Positions 1 through 6,157 of a stretch of DNA of 12,414 nucleotides are shown one piece after another. The stretch lies in NCBI GenBank assembly GCA_025055465.1, contig JANWXA010000034.1, forward strand, positions 1 through 12,414. The letters are read 5' to 3'. The notes under the pieces were generated by a model. The model worked only from the letters and a program-made list of their open reading frames with translations. It did not search any database and was not told the DNA's origin. Within the stretch, counting starts at the first letter, position 1. Every line of letters starts with the position of its first letter. Both the position numbers and the translations under genes were made by a program. Source of the stretch: Candidatus Kapaibacterium sp. Its GTDB lineage: Bacteria > Bacteroidota > Ignavibacteria > Kapaibacteriales > HRBIN21.

Positions 1-1947
1 GATGTAAAGCCGTGCAAAGTCGTAGAAGTCCGAGCTGTCAATGTGGTAGGCAGGATTGCGCCACGAGAGGAGGACTCCGTCCTGGTGGGGGCGAGCAACG
101 ATATCCGTCGGAGGGAGAGGCTCCCGTGCGCCGCCGACGAAACCGGAGATGGTAGTGGGTTCGCTCTCTAAGCTATCGGGAGTCATGGCAATGAGCGTGT
201 AGCTAAACGGGGCACCGTCGGAAAGTCCGGATTCGGTATACTCCTGCTGGCCCTTGGGGACGGTCGCCACCAAGGTGGAGCCCCGGAAGATGCGGATGAC
301 GAAGTCTCCCAGTGGCTCGCTCAAGATGTTCTCTGTCGGGTCACGCCATCGTAAGCGGACGGAGCCAGTGGCGGGGAAAGTGGCTCGAAGGCTGTCCGGA
401 GGACGTGGGGCCGAGCTGACGAGCGCAACGTAGGCGTCCAGAGTGCCGTAAGAGCCGCGTGGTGCGTTAGGCATCCAGAAGCAGGGGTAGATGCGCCCAC
501 CGTATGCGGTGATGCCAGTGTAGTCGCCCCAGTAGTAATTACCCGGCCCTTGGAAGGAGACGTCCTCGGGGCCGTCGATGTAGAACGTCCAGGGAGTGAG
601 TCGTATGTGGCGCCAGCTTTGGGCATCGCGCGAGATGGCAAGGTAGGCGTCCACCCCTCTGTTCTGTGGGTCATGCTGCGAACTGTAGTAGAGCACAGCA
701 ATCATACCCGTCACGGGGTCTACGCAGATGGCGGGGAAGAAGACATCGTTGTTGAGTGTGTTGTTGTCAATGCGCTGTGAAGGAGTCCAGATGGTACCGC
801 CGTTGGTGGAATACGTGAAGTAGATGCCTGTCCGGCCAAGATCGTCCCGGCCAGCTTGCACTAAGTAGATCCAGCCACGGCGGGGGCCCGGAGAGAGATC
901 GACAGCGATAGCTGGATAGGAGCTGACGCGGATGTTCTGCTTATCGGGCAGGACTTGCCGGCCACTTGTCGAATTGATAGCTCCCAGCAACACAACGGAC
1001 TGCGCCAGTATGGGAGCGGGCCGCCATGTGCGGCCTCCATCGGTGGAGATTTGGAAGAGGGCGTTCTCCCGATTGCCGAGGCGCTGGCGCCAGGCAACAT
1101 ACACCTCTCCTCGAGGACCGACAGCCAAGATTGGGGCTTGAGTGTCTCCGCCGCTACCAGGAAGCAGAACGGGCACACTCCAGCTCTGCCCACGGTCTGT
1201 GCTGCGTGCGAGGTAGATACCTGGCGTGGCTCCGAAGCGCCGCCACGCGACGTAGATGGAGTTGCGGTACGGGGAGGTGCTGACTGTGTCTATTGCCATG
1301 AGACACTTGTCGTCAAAGGGCACGTTCTGGCCCTGGTTGAGCGTGACGGGGGAGAGTTCTGTCCAACTCTGACCAGCGTTGGTGGAGAGAGCAACGAAGA
1401 CCCCGTTGGTACCGCTCGGCTCACTGTTGAGGAGCTGCACCATGATGTGGCTATAGTAGGCGTTCCCGTCGGAGTCAAAGCAGAGGCCTGGATCAGCAAT
1501 TGCCGCGCCCGTACTGGTGGGCACGAAGAAGTTCTGGGGGGTCAGGGCAGCGCTCCATGTCCGACCGCCGTCTGTGCTGCGGTAGGAGACCATACGGTAG
1601 TTGCCGCCGTAGTTGTAGCGCGAATCGTTAGCCCCAGCTAACAAAAGGCGTGAATTTTGGGGGTGGTGTGTGATCCACGTCTCGCTCTGGTCCAGGGGGT
1701 ACGGGGAGATGTTGACCAGTGGGATCCCTGTCGGGCCTTGAAGCAAGCGCGGCCCTTCGTGGGGTTTCGTCAGGTCTTCGGGCCGGTAGTCCTGCGGGTT
1801 GACCCTCCGGATGGCCCCCCAGCGGACAGAGTGAGTTTCCATGCCAGCTTGAAGGTACAGCGGGAGCTGTCGGGCATCCTGTTGCCCCCAGAGTGTAGCA
1901 GCAGCCAAGACGGTCACGACACACAGGTTACTGCGACGACGGCACAT
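1..1947 (-). CDS. Exported Asp-box (BNR/sialidase-like fold) protein with fibronectin-III domains, partial at its C-terminus
   Basis: An uninterrupted minus-strand frame of 649 codons starts at the ATG at 1947-1945 and runs off the left edge. Residues 1-21 look like a signal peptide: basic MCRRRSN, a hydrophobic stretch, then LWG before QQDA. Asp-box motifs (S-x-D-x-G-x-x-W) lie near residues 124-131 (STDGGRTW), 188-195, 249-256, 301-308 and 380-387, with a degenerate one near 439-445. This spacing suggests a six-bladed beta-propeller. WGDYTGITAYGGRIYP (473-488) resembles the end of many secreted BNR proteins. Two fibronectin-III-like domains follow (about 514-606 and 610 onward), the second cut by the edge. 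Sialidases share this fold, but I see no convincing FRIP-type arginine motif, so enzymatic activity is not claimed. The start overlaps the 3' end of adk by 20 bp, so the two are probably co-transcribed. No good Shine-Dalgarno is visible; the signal peptide decides the start. A T9SS sorting domain may lie beyond the edge. Confidence 0.85.
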   Translation of the reverse strand, partial: MCRRRSNLCVVTVLAAATLWGQQDARQLPLYLQAGMETHSVRWGAIRRVNPQDYRPEDLTKPHEGPRLLQGPTGIPLVNISPYPLDQSETWITHHPQNSRLLLAGANDSRYNYGGNYRMVSYRSTDGGRTWSAALTPQNFFVPTSTGAAIADPGLCFDSDGNAYYSHIMVQLLNSEPSGTNGVFVALSTNAGQSWTELSPVTLNQGQNVPFDDKCLMAIDTVSTSPYRNSIYVAWRRFGATPGIYLARSTDRGQSWSVPVLLPGSGGDTQAPILAVGPRGEVYVAWRQRLGNRENALFQISTDGGRTWRPAPILAQSVVLLGAINSTSGRQVLPDKQNIRVSSYPAIAVDLSPGPRRGWIYLVQAGRDDLGRTGIYFTYSTNGGTIWTPSQRIDNNTLNNDVFFPAICVDPVTGMIAVLYYSSQHDPQNRGVDAYLAISRDAQSWRHIRLTPWTFYIDGPEDVSFQGPGNYYWGDYTGITAYGGRIYPCFWMPNAPRGSYGTLDAYVALVSSAPRPPDSLRATFPATGSVRLRWRDPTENILSEPLGDFVIRIFRGSTLVATVPKGQQEYTESGLSDGAPFSYTLIAMTPDSLESEPTTISGFVGGAREPLPPTDIVARPHQDGVLLSWRNPAYHIDSSDFYDFARLYI

Positions 1948-2509
1948 TGTCGACAGAGATGCTCCGGAGGAGTTGGACAATTCGATGGTGGACGGTCTCT
2001 ATATCTGCATTCCCATCCACACTTCGCAGCTTGCCCTGCTGGGCGTAGTAGTCCAGCACAGGTTGTGTCTGCTCAGCGTAGACCTGGAGTCGCTGCCGGA
2101 TGACGGCTTCGGAGTCATCCGGGCGGCCACGGAGGAGGAGGCGGCGAATGATCTCGTCCTCCGCTACCATGATGTTGACGACTGCATCCACAGCCCTCCC
2201 TTGGCGTTGGAGGAACGCGTCGAGCGCCTGTGCCTGTGGGAGGGTACGAGGGAAACCGTCCAAGATACAGCCCTGGAGGTAGGGTGGCGAGGAGAGAAAT
2301 TGTTCTACAATAGCCGTGACCACCTCGTCGGGCACCAGAAGTCCACGTTCGACGTAGTGCCGAGCCCTCGCTCCGAACTCCGAATTCTCCTGGATTGCTC
2401 GCCGGAAAGCTTCTCCAGTAGAAAGATGGGGAACGCCGTACCGATCTGCCAGGAGTTGAGCTTGGGTGCCCTTACCAACGCCTGGGGCACCGAAGAGTAC
2501 GATGACCAT
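1928..2509 (-). CDS. adk: Adenylate kinase, short-LID type
   Basis: This 193-residue cytoplasmic enzyme interconverts ATP + AMP and 2 ADP. The P-loop GAPGVGKGT lies at residues 7-15. The AMP-binding segment STGEAFR (30-36) stands where most family members have TGD-(M/L)-(L/I)-R. DGFPRT is at 84-89. The LID is short, RGRPDDSEAVIRQR (127-140), without the Zn-binding cysteines of long-LID enzymes, so it resembles the compact form of about 190 residues. The C-terminal helix pattern YAEQTQPVLDYY...G.....VDG also fits the family. GAGGA at 2519-2515 sits 5 nt before the ATG and supports this start. The gene lies between a glycosyltransferase, from which it is separated by a probable terminator, and a secreted Asp-box protein whose start overlaps its end. 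Neither neighbour is functionally related, so this looks like a housekeeping gene inside an accessory cluster. Its leader carries a -7-like box and competing hairpins, described separately. Confidence 0.96.
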   Translation of the reverse strand: MVIVLFGAPGVGKGTQAQLLADRYGVPHLSTGEAFRRAIQENSEFGARARHYVERGLLVPDEVVTAIVEQFLSSPPYLQGCILDGFPRTLPQAQALDAFLQRQGRAVDAVVNIMVAEDEIIRRLLLRGRPDDSEAVIRQRLQVYAEQTQPVLDYYAQQGKLRSVDGNADIETVHHRIVQLLRSISVDNVPSSQ

Positions 2510-2545
2510 GCCGATCCTCGGTGTATTTCCTCAGCATTCTCGCTT

Positions 2546-2577
2546 CGTGAGTCTGCGGCATTCGGGGCTCACGCAGA
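2546..2577 (-). other. Two competing hairpins (or a pseudoknot) in the predicted adk leader
   Basis: On the transcribed (minus) strand, UCUGCG (2577-2572) can pair with CGCAGA (2557-2552), and CGUGAG (2573-2568) can pair with CUCACG (2551-2546). The two 6-bp stems are interleaved and share two bases (2573-2572). They are therefore alternative hairpins or, with fraying, an H-type pseudoknot. If transcription starts about 5-7 nt after the TATTTTTG box at 2593-2586, this structure forms the very 5' end of the adk mRNA. The complementarity is read directly; a regulatory role is inference. Confidence 0.35.
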
Positions 2578-2585
2578 GACAGAAG

Positions 2586-2593
2586 CAAAAATA
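2586..2593 (-). promoter_or_regulatory. Bacteroidota-type -7 promoter box upstream of adk
   Basis: TATTTTTG on the minus strand matches the Bacteroidota -7 consensus TAnnTTTG exactly. It lies 76 nt upstream of the adk ATG. No clear -33 TTG/TTTG is present. The same T-run would serve as the U-tract of the terminator for the upstream glycosyltransferase gene. The preceding bases resemble those before the rmlB box at 10053. Confidence 0.45.
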
Positions 2594-2610
2594 CGAAAGC
2601 CCCTTGGGGC
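2586..2610 (-). terminator. Probable intrinsic terminator after the glycosyltransferase gene
   Basis: Immediately after the glycosyltransferase stop (2614-2612), the minus strand reads GCCCCAAGGGGC (2610-2599), a perfect palindrome that can form a GCCC/GGGC stem with a CAAG loop. It is followed by TTTCGTATTTTT. The stem is short (4-5 bp) and the T-tract is interrupted, so it may be leaky and allow readthrough into adk. Confidence 0.42.
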
Positions 2611-2611
2611 A

Positions 2612-3751
2612 TTACTCTGTTAGCATGAGCGGACGGTAGTGTCGTCCCTTCCACTGTAGGCGTCCAGTTGTGCTCCAGCGATAGGAATTCAACGCGATCA
2701 CGCTGGCCGCAATTGCTGCAAGGGGCTGGAGCCAGACTTGGGAGTACGGTAGGCGAAAACGGCGGCTGACCTGCCACCGGAGTAAGGCGCTCAGCAGGTA
2801 GCCTGTTCCCCCTAAAGCGCTCCAGAGCCCATGGCTCCACAACGCTCCGAGTATGGCCAACACTGGAGGAAGGACGAAGAGAGCAAGTAAGTGCCCAACG
2901 AAGCCCACCAGGGCCCACCAGCGGTATCCCATTGCTGGATAAGTGTTCTTGGAGAAGCCCAGAAAGGCCTCGCCAGAGGTTTCGTACATGCGGCATGAGA
3001 CAACCTCCGTCCCATCGGCTACGGGGGCGCTGCCGAGCCGCCGGGCAATGAGCCGTCCCAAGGCGAGGTCTTCGACTAACTGCCCGCGCACGGCCGCGTG
3101 CCCGCCGATCTCCCAGTAGAGCGAGGCCTGGATGAGCATTGCCTGGCCGCTGGCGGCATGGAAGCGAGGAAAGTAGCGCCGCCAGCGGTTGGGGACGTAG
3201 GCGAAGTAGAAGACATACAGCAGCGGAACGATGAGCTGCTCAACAAGACTGCGGAGCTCCTCTCTCGGCAGCAAGGACACGAAAGACCACTGATGACGGC
3301 GACACTCTTGCAGCAGCGAGGCGAGTGCCAGGGGATGGAAGCGCGTATCGGCGTCGGCAAACAGCAACCACTCTCCCCGGGCATGCTGTGCAAGCTGGAA
3401 GCATGCCCACGGTTTCCCAATCCATCCCTCCGGGAGTGGAGCGCCGCGGAAGACGCGAAGTCGTTCGGGATACTGCTGGCACAGGCGCTCCAGGATCTCC
3501 GGAGTTGCGTCTGTGGATTCGTCGTCAAGCACCAAAACTTCGTAGGCTGGGTACTCCTGCTGGCAGAGTGAGTGGATGCAGGGCTCAATCCGAGTAGCCT
3601 CGTTACGGGCTGGCACTAATATGGAAACGTGCGGCGCGCTCACCAGCGCCCATTGGACAGGGGAAACTCGTGGTACGTGACGCACGTTGAGCCAGCAGGT
3701 GAGATTGAATGCTACGAGAGCTACCAGAGCGGTGCCGAGAATGAGCTCCAT
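2612..3751 (-). CDS. Membrane family-2 glycosyltransferase (CrtQ/HpnB-like)
   Basis: This 379-residue protein has an N-terminal membrane anchor (about residues 1-20), a cytoplasmic GT-A domain and C-terminal hydrophobic segments (about 281-305, 308-324 and 340-355). GT2 signatures are visible: VSILVPARNEA (42-52), VLDDEST (74-80), the DxD-like FADADT (131-136), and the acceptor/catalytic VEDLALG (226-232). LPEGWIGKPWA (106-116), the ASGQAMLI segment (200-207) and the C-terminal LQWKGRHY resemble the CrtQ/HpnB type that glycosylates carotenoids, hopanoids or other lipids; the acceptor cannot be read here. The ATG at 3751 places the anchor at the very N-terminus; the Shine-Dalgarno is weak. A -7-like box lies 24 nt upstream and a probable terminator follows the stop. 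It diverges from the PNGase F-like gene across 127 bp. No carotenoid or hopanoid gene is in the window. Confidence 0.88.
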   Translation of the reverse strand: MELILGTALVALVAFNLTCWLNVRHVPRVSPVQWALVSAPHVSILVPARNEATRIEPCIHSLCQQEYPAYEVLVLDDESTDATPEILERLCQQYPERLRVFRGAPLPEGWIGKPWACFQLAQHARGEWLLFADADTRFHPLALASLLQECRRHQWSFVSLLPREELRSLVEQLIVPLLYVFYFAYVPNRWRRYFPRFHAASGQAMLIQASLYWEIGGHAAVRGQLVEDLALGRLIARRLGSAPVADGTEVVSCRMYETSGEAFLGFSKNTYPAMGYRWWALVGFVGHLLALFVLPPVLAILGALWSHGLWSALGGTGYLLSALLRWQVSRRFRLPYSQVWLQPLAAIAASVIALNSYRWSTTGRLQWKGRHYRPLMLTE

Positions 3752-3775
3752 TGAAGTACTGATGGCGTGTGGTTA

Positions 3776-3783
3776 CAAAATTA
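3776..3783 (-). promoter_or_regulatory. Bacteroidota-type -7 box upstream of the glycosyltransferase gene
   Basis: TAATTTTG on the minus strand is an exact TAnnTTTG match that ends 24 nt before the glycosyltransferase ATG. This would give a leader of roughly 20 nt. A G-rich block (GGCGGGGCCC) lies just upstream, but no TTG is seen at the -33 position. Confidence 0.45.
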
Positions 3784-3846
3784 TTGGGCCCCGCCCTGGT
3801 TTGTTTCGTGGGGTGATTGCGGGCAGTCTGGATCGTGCGGAGTGTG

Positions 3847-3854
3847 TAACTTTA
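3847..3854 (+). promoter_or_regulatory. Weak -7-like box upstream of the PNGase F-like gene
   Basis: TAACTTTA matches TAnnTTTG at five of the six defined positions and ends 24 nt before the ATG at 3879. That is the same spacing as the exact box serving the divergent glycosyltransferase gene. It is weaker evidence than the exact boxes and is offered as the likeliest promoter for this gene. Confidence 0.28.
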
Positions 3855-3878
3855 TGGAAAAATTATCAGTGTGGGGTA

Positions 3879-5135
3879 ATGAGTGCGCGACTGGCTGTGT
3901 TGGTGTTTCTGTCGGCCAGTGTCGTGTGGGCTCAGACGGTGGAGGAAGTACTCGTGACCGAGCGAGCCCCGTTGGTTGATGGCAAACAGGATACGGTCGT
4001 GACCGTTGTATGCCCACCGGAGTCGGCCTTGTGTGAGCGTGTTGTGCTTACATACGCCCTTCACCGTCCACCTGGGGGATGGGATCCGTGGGACCGCATC
4101 GCGTACGTTACTGTGCTGACTCCGACAGATACGGTTGAAATTGCTCGAATCATGACGCCATATCAGCGCGAGTGTAGCTGGGAGATTGACGTGACGGACT
4201 TCCGTCCGCTGCTGGCCGATACAGTGCGATTACGAGTCTTCATCCTCTACTGGGCACAGAGCCCGGGGCAGGGCTACCTTGTTAGCGTCCGGCTGCGATT
4301 CTTCCTGGGACGTCCAGAGATGGTTCCCTATCGAGTTGCTAAACTCTGGGGCAATGATGTGCATCGCCGCTGGGCCTATGGCAACCCTAAAGAGCCGATA
4401 GACCTGCGGGTGCCGATGCGGACAGTGTTCGTTGAAGAGGATGCGGCGGCGGTGAAATTCGTTGCCTTGCTTACTGGGCATGGTCAGGGAAATACCGATA
4501 ATGCTGCCGAGTTTTCCCGCAAGACCCATGCTGTGCTCGTCAACGGAGAGATGTTCCCGAGGCTGCTATGGCGGGATGATTGTGCTCAGAACCCATGCCG
4601 TCCGCAACAGGGAACCTGGCAGTATAACCGAGCGGGATGGTGCCCGGGCGACTATGTCCGCCCCTGGGAGGAAGAGATTACCAGTGCCGTCCGACGTGGT
4701 GACTCAAACCAAATTGGGTTTCGCTTCCAGCCTTACATCAACTACTGCAGTCCCTGGTGGGATAGTTGCTTCATTGCGCCGCCGCCAAACTGCCCAGACT
4801 GTAATTTCAACAGCACCGGGCACACGATGCCATGGTATCTGATGAGTGCGTATCTGGTACTGTATCGCCGGGCGGTGCAAGATGTCGGGGAGGCCTCGAA
4901 TCCGGCCCTACCGGAATGGCGGTGGGAGCCAGGTCGGCTCGTTCTACGCCAAGCTCGCTCGGTGCTGTGGCAATGGGAGCTGGTAGACTTGCTGGGGCGT
5001 CGGCTGCAGTGGGGGGAGTGGTGGGGCGAGCAACTGTCTATCCCCTTTGTCGGGCTACCACCGGGTATCTACGGCCTTCGGTGGCAGCGCGGAGTCCTGC
5101 TCCGGCAGCAGCTTGTCATCTGGTGCGGCGGCTAA
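3879..5135 (+). CDS. Secreted peptide-N-glycosidase F-like protein with a T9SS sorting domain
   Basis: The ATG at 3879 gives a 418-residue protein beginning with a signal peptide (MSARLAVLVFLSASVVWA, then QTVEE). The frame is open further upstream, but longer starts would bury the signal and overlap the divergent gene. PNGase F cleaves the amide linkage of Asn-linked glycans. Compared with the Elizabethkingia enzyme as I remember it, these match: WDR (71-73, catalytic D60), EIDVTDF (102-108), AEF with KTH (210-217, E206), and RAGWCPG (251-257). The position matching E118 is Leu123. C235 and C255 match a known disulfide pair; the two cysteines around E206 are absent. A cysteine-rich stretch (C290, C297, C305, C308) has no counterpart I recall. 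Residues about 350-418 (ELVDLLGRR, then LPPGIYGLRW) look like a T9SS type A sorting domain. The stop overlaps the korB stop by 4 bp. PNGase F family membership is confident; activity and substrate are not. Confidence 0.88.
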   Translation: MSARLAVLVFLSASVVWAQTVEEVLVTERAPLVDGKQDTVVTVVCPPESALCERVVLTYALHRPPGGWDPWDRIAYVTVLTPTDTVEIARIMTPYQRECSWEIDVTDFRPLLADTVRLRVFILYWAQSPGQGYLVSVRLRFFLGRPEMVPYRVAKLWGNDVHRRWAYGNPKEPIDLRVPMRTVFVEEDAAAVKFVALLTGHGQGNTDNAAEFSRKTHAVLVNGEMFPRLLWRDDCAQNPCRPQQGTWQYNRAGWCPGDYVRPWEEEITSAVRRGDSNQIGFRFQPYINYCSPWWDSCFIAPPPNCPDCNFNSTGHTMPWYLMSAYLVLYRRAVQDVGEASNPALPEWRWEPGRLVLRQARSVLWQWELVDLLGRRLQWGEWWGEQLSIPFVGLPPGIYGLRWQRGVLLRQQLVIWCGG

Positions 5136-6157
5136 GAACCAATCGTCCACCAGTTCTTGCCTCGCAGGAGCGCTGACAGATCTCCTCCTCCATGGTGTTG
5201 TACCAAGTGCTGACGCCGCTCGGCGAGGAGCTCCTCATAGGTGGGGCGGGTATGATCAGCATAGAGCACACCAAAGGGGCGTGGAAGTCCATCGTCCGGT
5301 GTGCCTAACAGCTGGACCAGTAGGGCTGCTTTTGTCCGATCGGTTTCGTCATGAATCCACAAGTTCGCTGGTAGTCCGTCAGAAAAGCTCGCCAGGCGCA
5401 GGGCTGTGCCCTCCAGCACGAACCCTCTGTCTCGGTTCTGGCCAAAGACAAGCGGCTGGCCGTGCTCCAGGAAAAGGGCGTTATCGGGCTTGCTTTCCTT
5501 CTCTGTGTAAGCAAAGAAAGCCCCATCGTTGAAGACAGGGCAGTTCTGATAGATTTCCACAAAGGCTGCCCCACGGTGCTGCGCTGCACGTTTCAGGACG
5601 GAGCGCATGTGGGCCAAGTCACGGTCCATCGTGCGGGCAACAAAGGTAGCTCCTGCTCCAAAGGCGAGAGCAACAGGATTGAAGGGGTGTTCAAACGAGC
5701 CCCATGGGGTAGAGGGGGTGCGCTGTCCCGGACGCGAGGTCGGGGAAATCTGCCCCTTGGTGAGGCCGTATACTTCGTTGTTGAACAAAAGGATGGTCAC
5801 GTCCATATTGCGCCGAAGCATGTGGATAAGGTGGTTGCCGCCGATGGAGAGTCCGTCACCATCGCCGGTGACGATCCAGACATGGAGCTCCGGACGCGTT
5901 ATCTTGAGCCCGTAGGCAATTGCGGGCGCACGCCCGTGGATACCATGGAGGCCGTAAGTGCCCATGTAGTACGGGAAACGGGATGAGCAGCCGATGCCAG
6001 AGATGAACACCACATTCTCCCGTGGCACTCCCAGCTCGGCCAACACCGTTTGAACCTGTTTGAGAATAGCATAATCCCCACACCCAGGGCACCAGCGGAC
6101 CTCTTGGTCACTGGCGTAGTCCTTTGCGCTTACGGAAGGATGGAGAGCTTCAGTCAT
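5132..6157 (-). CDS. korB: 2-oxoglutarate:ferredoxin oxidoreductase, beta subunit
   Basis: This 341-residue subunit binds thiamine pyrophosphate and a 4Fe-4S cluster. With KorA it interconverts 2-oxoglutarate + CoA and succinyl-CoA + CO2, with ferredoxin as electron partner. WCPGCG (22-27) supplies two cluster cysteines; C57 (GIGCSSR) and C206 (YQNCPVF) fit the other two. The TPP/Mg motif GDGDGLSIGGNH (98-109) continues to NNEVYGLTKGQ (126-136). Length matches the two-subunit family. I chose the ATG at 6157 rather than the upstream in-frame ATG at 6238. AAAGGA (6169-6164) sits 6 nt before it, family members start near here, and the longer start would lie deep inside korA. It overlaps the korA stop by 8 bp, indicating translational coupling. 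The 3' end is tail-to-tail with the PNGase F-like gene. Pyruvate or another 2-oxoacid remains possible as substrate. Confidence 0.93.
   Translation of the reverse strand: MTEALHPSVSAKDYASDQEVRWCPGCGDYAILKQVQTVLAELGVPRENVVFISGIGCSSRFPYYMGTYGLHGIHGRAPAIAYGLKITRPELHVWIVTGDGDGLSIGGNHLIHMLRRNMDVTILLFNNEVYGLTKGQISPTSRPGQRTPSTPWGSFEHPFNPVALAFGAGATFVARTMDRDLAHMRSVLKRAAQHRGAAFVEIYQNCPVFNDGAFFAYTEKESKPDNALFLEHGQPLVFGQNRDRGFVLEGTALRLASFSDGLPANLWIHDETDRTKAALLVQLLGTPDDGLPRPFGVLYADHTRPTYEELLAERRQHLVQHHGGGDLSALLRGKNWWTIGS

Noticed and set aside
955..1641. A 228-codon plus-strand open frame opposite the Asp-box gene.
   Set aside because: It is antisense to a frame with a signal peptide and repeated Asp-box motifs, and its own translation shows no domain or sensible composition.
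1..1947. Calling the Asp-box protein a true exo-alpha-sialidase, which with a PNGase F would make a neat sialoglycan-degrading pair.
   Set aside because: Asp-boxes mark the propeller fold, not catalysis. I see no convincing FRIP arginine motif or nucleophile Tyr/Glu arrangement, so only the fold is claimed.
1973..2623. A 216-codon plus-strand open frame opposite adk.
   Set aside because: It is the antisense shadow of a clearly conserved adenylate kinase; no recognisable motif.
2612..3751. Naming the glycosyltransferase crtQ or hpnB outright.
   Set aside because: The motifs fit that branch, but no carotenoid or hopanoid gene is nearby and the acceptor cannot be deduced.
3687..3878. Upstream extension of the PNGase F-like frame to an ATG at 3687, giving 482 residues.
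   Set aside because: It would overlap the divergent glycosyltransferase start, cross the likely promoter region and place the signal peptide about 65 residues inside the protein.
5462..5986. A 174-codon plus-strand open frame opposite korB.
   Set aside because: korB on the other strand has all four cluster cysteines and the TPP motif; this frame has no recognisable features.
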